A stretch of DNA of 8,554 bases from Rhodospirillaceae bacterium (lineage in GTDB: Bacteria > Pseudomonadota > Alphaproteobacteria > MPNO01 > UBA2964), in NCBI GenBank assembly GCA_018660305.1, contig JABJKO010000263.1, forward strand, positions 1-8,554, given 5' to 3'. Shown here piece by piece: positions 6,244-8,554 of this stretch; the stretch's first letter is position 1, and each line of letters opens with the position of its first letter. The notes under the pieces were generated by a model. It made no database searches. It was not told the origin of the DNA and saw nothing but the letters and a program-made list of their open reading frames with translations. Made by a program: the position numbers and the translations under genes.

Positions 6244-7335
6244 TTACACCCGCAATCCCAAATGCTGCATCCTCGGCAGGACTTCATCGCGCAGTGCCGG
6301 GAAATCGTCGATATAGTTGACCAGCCCGATGGCCATGCCGTCGACGCCGCACTCGCTGAGTAGCTTGAAGTGCGCGGCAACCTCATCGTAGCTGCCCTTC
6401 ACGCAATGGGTGCCGGTGCCGCTGATGATGACCTCTTTCATCTCGGCCAGCTTTGCACCGGAGGTGGAGCCGCCGCGGGTACGAATCTTGACGGTGTGCT
6501 CGGCCGCCTCCCAATCGCCGTGCTCATAAACCAGGTAATGATAGTACTCCTCCGCCTCCCTGGCCGTCGGCCTGCAGATCAGATGGCCGCTGGCAAAGAT
6601 ACCGGCATGATCGGCGGGGCAGTTCTTCTGCAGTTCGGCGACCTTTCCGGATAGTTCCTCGAGCTCGCGCACCGAGGTAAACAGGCAGTCGCAGTGGCGC
6701 CCGGCAAAGGCCAGTCCCGCCGTCGAATTGCCGGCGCTGATCAGGAGCGGCCGGTCATGGTCGAGGGGCTTGGGTTTTAGTTCGACGCCCTTAAGGTCGA
6801 AATATTTACCGGCATAGTCGAACGGCGCCTCTTCCTCCCATACACGCTTGACGATGGAGACCCATTCCTCGGAATAATCGTAGCGTTCGTCATGTTCGCG
6901 GATCTGCACGCCGTGCATTTCGTGCTCGCCCACGTTCCAGCCCGAGACGATATTGAGCCCGAACCGCCCCTGCCCAATATGATGCGCCGTAACCATTTGC
7001 TTGGCGGCAAAGATGGGGCTGAGAAGCGATACGTGAACCGTGCCGAAAATGCTGATCCCCGATGTGCCCGCCAGCAGGCCCGACGCCCAGGTCAGGGTCT
7101 CGAACGATTCCCCGGCGGTGTCGGTCTCGCCGCCATAGCCATGCCACCGGCCGATGGGCAGCAGAAATTCAAGGCCCGCCTCGTCGGCAAGCCGGGCGGC
7201 CGTCAGATTATTCTCAAACGACGCCTCCCAATATTCCGGCGCCTTGGTCATGGTCAGCCCGCCGGAGCAGTTCATACCGAACAGCCCGAGCTTGAACTTG
7301 TTGGGGCCGTACATGCGGGTTTCATGGCGCTTCAT
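6244..7335 (-). CDS. RutA-like luciferase-family (LLM) flavin monooxygenase, paralogue 1
   Basis: A 363-residue bacterial-luciferase-fold monooxygenase resembling RutA and the dimethylsulfone/DMS monooxygenases. Landmarks are GLFGMNCSGG (17-26), PIGRWHGYGGETD (60-72), FGTVHV (97-102), GQGRFGLNIVSGW (121-133), REHDERYDY (146-154), ISAGNS (199-204) and, near the C terminus, GSYDEV and PRMQHLGLRV. Thr99 and Asn128 are 29 residues apart, matching T105 and N134 of RutA without a gap. The enzyme would use reduced FMN and O2. The frame is open upstream to 7470, but that extension is the neighbour's DNA in another frame. The ATG at 7335 matches the paralogue's N terminus, with AAGGA about 10 nt upstream. 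It lies 19 bp after paralogue 2, so co-transcription is likely. It converges on the RutE-like gene. Substrate is unknown. Confidence 0.9.
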   Translation of the reverse strand: MKRHETRMYGPNKFKLGLFGMNCSGGLTMTKAPEYWEASFENNLTAARLADEAGLEFLLPIGRWHGYGGETDTAGESFETLTWASGLLAGTSGISIFGTVHVSLLSPIFAAKQMVTAHHIGQGRFGLNIVSGWNVGEHEMHGVQIREHDERYDYSEEWVSIVKRVWEEEAPFDYAGKYFDLKGVELKPKPLDHDRPLLISAGNSTAGLAFAGRHCDCLFTSVRELEELSGKVAELQKNCPADHAGIFASGHLICRPTAREAEEYYHYLVYEHGDWEAAEHTVKIRTRGGSTSGAKLAEMKEVIISGTGTHCVKGSYDEVAAHFKLLSECGVDGMAIGLVNYIDDFPALRDEVLPRMQHLGLRV

Positions 7336-7354
7336 CTCTGCGGCTTCCTTGGTC

Positions 7355-8458
7355 TCACGCGGCGGCGGGCAATCGCAGCCCGAGCCGTTCCATGCGGGGC
7401 AGGATCTCATCGCGGAGCACGGGGAAATCCGCGATATAATTGACCAGCCCGATGGCCATGCCATTGACACCGCACTCGCTCATCTGCCGGTATTCATCGA
7501 CCACATCGTCATAGCTGCCGACCACCGGATAGGTGCCGACGCCGGAGATCATCCGTTCCCTGAGGGTCGTCAGCTTTTTCAGCGGCGTGTCGCGGCCCTT
7601 GGTGCGGATGGCCACGGCGTGTTCGGCAGCCTCCCAATCGCCGGTCTCGTAGACGATATAGTGGTAATAATCTTCGGCTTCCTTGCGGGTCGGTTTCGTG
7701 ACCATGTGGCCGCTGGCATAAATTCCTACATCTTCCGCTTCGGAAGAAGCCCGCAGCGCGGCGACACTGGCGCCGAAATCCTTGAACTCCATGATCGACG
7801 TAAACAGGCAATCGGCATGGCGCGCGGCAAAGGCCTTGCCTTCGGGCGAGTTGCCGGCGCTCACCAGAATGGGACGGTCACCGCCATAGGGCCGGGGTTT
7901 GAGCAGGACGTTCTTGAGATCGAAATACTTGCCCTTGAAGTCGAACGGTTCCTCCTCCGACCATACACGCTTGAGGATGGTCACCCATTCCTCCGTATAG
8001 GCATAGCGTTCGGTATGCTCGCGCAGAGTGACACCGAACATGGCATGCTCACCGGCATTCCAGCCCGACACCATGTTGAGGCCGAACCTGCCCTGGCCGA
8101 TATGATCGGCCGTGACCATCTGCTTGGCCGCGAAGATGGGCCCGATAAAAGGCACATGGACGGTGCCGAACAGGCATACGCCCTCGGTCGCGGCCAGCAG
8201 TCCGGACGCCCAGGTCAGGGTCTCGAAGGTCTCCCCCTCGGTATCGGTTTCGCCTTTGTAGCCATGCCAGCGCCCGATGGGCAGGATGAACTCCAGGCCG
8301 GCCGCGTCGGCAAGCCGGGCGGCGGTGACATTGTTTTCCCAGGTCGGGTCCCAGCGCTCGGGCGCCTTGGTCATGGTCAGCCCGCCGGAACAGTTCTGCC
8401 CGAAAAGCCCGAGCTTGAACTTGTTGGCGCCAAACATCCGCGTGTTCTTGCGGCTCAT
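7355..8458 (-). CDS. RutA-like luciferase-family (LLM) flavin monooxygenase, paralogue 2
   Basis: A 367-residue LLM-class FMNH2-dependent monooxygenase and the first gene of the pair. It aligns with paralogue 1 end to end without gaps. By hand count, about 247 of 363 positions are identical (near 68%). Conserved segments include GLFGQNCSGG (17-26), PIGRWHGYKGETD (60-72), FGTVHV (97-102), GQGRFGLNMVSGW (121-133) and VSAGNS (199-204). Thr99 and Asn128 are retained. The regions differing most are around residues 221-243 and 287-301, and the C terminus has four extra residues (LPAAA in place of a final V). The ATG has AGGGAG about 7 nt upstream. A promoter probably lies in the 8459-8554 gap. No flavin reductase adjoins the pair inside the window. 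The substrate is unknown. RutA, DszA or SfnG-type chemistry are all possible. Confidence 0.9.
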   Translation of the reverse strand: MSRKNTRMFGANKFKLGLFGQNCSGGLTMTKAPERWDPTWENNVTAARLADAAGLEFILPIGRWHGYKGETDTEGETFETLTWASGLLAATEGVCLFGTVHVPFIGPIFAAKQMVTADHIGQGRFGLNMVSGWNAGEHAMFGVTLREHTERYAYTEEWVTILKRVWSEEEPFDFKGKYFDLKNVLLKPRPYGGDRPILVSAGNSPEGKAFAARHADCLFTSIMEFKDFGASVAALRASSEAEDVGIYASGHMVTKPTRKEAEDYYHYIVYETGDWEAAEHAVAIRTKGRDTPLKKLTTLRERMISGVGTYPVVGSYDDVVDEYRQMSECGVNGMAIGLVNYIADFPVLRDEILPRMERLGLRLPAAA

Positions 8459-8554
8459 TCCTATTCTCCCTGCCGTCCGGGGCAGTGGGGCGTCCGTGGG
8501 CCCTGATCCGATCGATCCGATGGCCCATTAGACCATGGAGAGCGTGAATGGGGG
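8459..8554. promoter_or_regulatory. Upstream region of the LLM pair with direct repeats inside a short dyad
   Basis: GATCCGAT occurs twice in direct orientation (8505-8512 and 8514-8521, 9-bp period), flanked by the inverted pair TGGGCC (8497-8502) and GGCCCA (8522-8527). The ribosome binding site of the downstream gene is just inside the left end. The dyad could be an operator or the hairpin of a gene ending beyond the right edge. One - strand frame would stop at TAA 8530-8528, leaving only eight codons, which is too little to call. I see no clear -35/-10 pair. Confidence 0.35.

Noticed and set aside
6207..6252. Possible bidirectional terminator between the convergent RutE-like and LLM genes (CGGGT/ACCCG at 6239-6252; GCAA/TTGC at 6212-6222)
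   Set aside because: The stems are only 4-5 bp, one overlaps the LLM stop codon, and neither is followed by a T-run on either strand.
7336..7470. Longer N terminus for LLM paralogue 1 from an ATG at 7470
   Set aside because: The added 45 residues come from the 3' end of paralogue 2 read in a different frame. The paralogue N terminus matches the start at 7335.
7154..8506. 450-codon open frame on the + strand opposite the first LLM gene
   Set aside because: It lies entirely antisense to an unambiguous family member. Its translation is low-complexity in Gly/Arg/His/Pro with no recognisable motif, and long antisense frames are expected in GC-rich genes.
8528..8554. Tail of a - strand gene ending at TAA 8530-8528, or a + strand gene starting at ATG 8534
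   Set aside because: Only eight and seven codons respectively are inside the window, with no ribosome binding site for the ATG and no recognisable residues.
1..8554. CRISPR array, tRNA, rRNA, insertion sequence or phage genes
   Set aside because: I saw no regularly spaced long repeats, tRNA-like cloverleaf, transposase or integrase motifs, or target-site duplications. Nearly all of the window is explained by metabolic genes.

Overview
The window reads as accessory metabolism from a GC-rich proteobacterium, most likely an alphaproteobacterium. That placement rests on GC- and C/G-ending codon preference, GTG starts, tight gene packing and the style of the encoded proteins. No RNA gene or marker protein fixes the taxon. 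I see no insertion sequence, integrase, CRISPR array, tRNA or rRNA.

Left block (1-2112, + strand): the last 31 codons of what is probably an EmrA/HlyD-type membrane fusion protein, overlapping by 4 nt an EmrB-type DHA2 drug efflux permease. After a 4-nt gap comes a small flavodoxin-fold FMN protein. These three look like one operon for export plus flavin-dependent reduction. It converges on a zinc-independent quinone-oxidoreductase-like MDR enzyme (2117-3040, - strand) with only 4 nt between the stops.

Middle block (3041-5594): two stand-alone MetE-type zinc methyltransferase-like proteins on the - strand (3196-4362 and 4455-5474). Both lack the N-terminal half of classical MetE. The first keeps the full His/Cys/Glu/Cys metal set. 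The second is divergent and may have His in place of Glu. A good intrinsic terminator (about 3061-3089) closes this unit. A 120-bp divergent intergenic region with three short direct repeats separates it from a RutE-type nitroreductase-family enzyme on the + strand (5595-6206).

Right block (6244-8458, - strand): two tandem RutA-like luciferase-family flavin monooxygenases, about 68% identical without gaps and 19 bp apart. Both keep the Thr and Asn that, as I recall, form the oxygen pocket for the flavin-N5-peroxide in RutA.

How the genes may work together (inference): the paired monooxygenases would oxidise a small organic substrate, perhaps by C-N, C-S or C-halogen cleavage. The RutE-like enzyme would reduce a reactive aldehyde or enone product, and the MetE-like pair would move a methyl or alkyl group to or from a thiol. 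The flavoprotein, MDR enzyme and efflux pump would handle redox cofactors or toxic intermediates. No canonical rutB, rutC, rutD, rutF or rutG is present, so this is not a standard uracil operon. The substrate cannot be named from the sequence.
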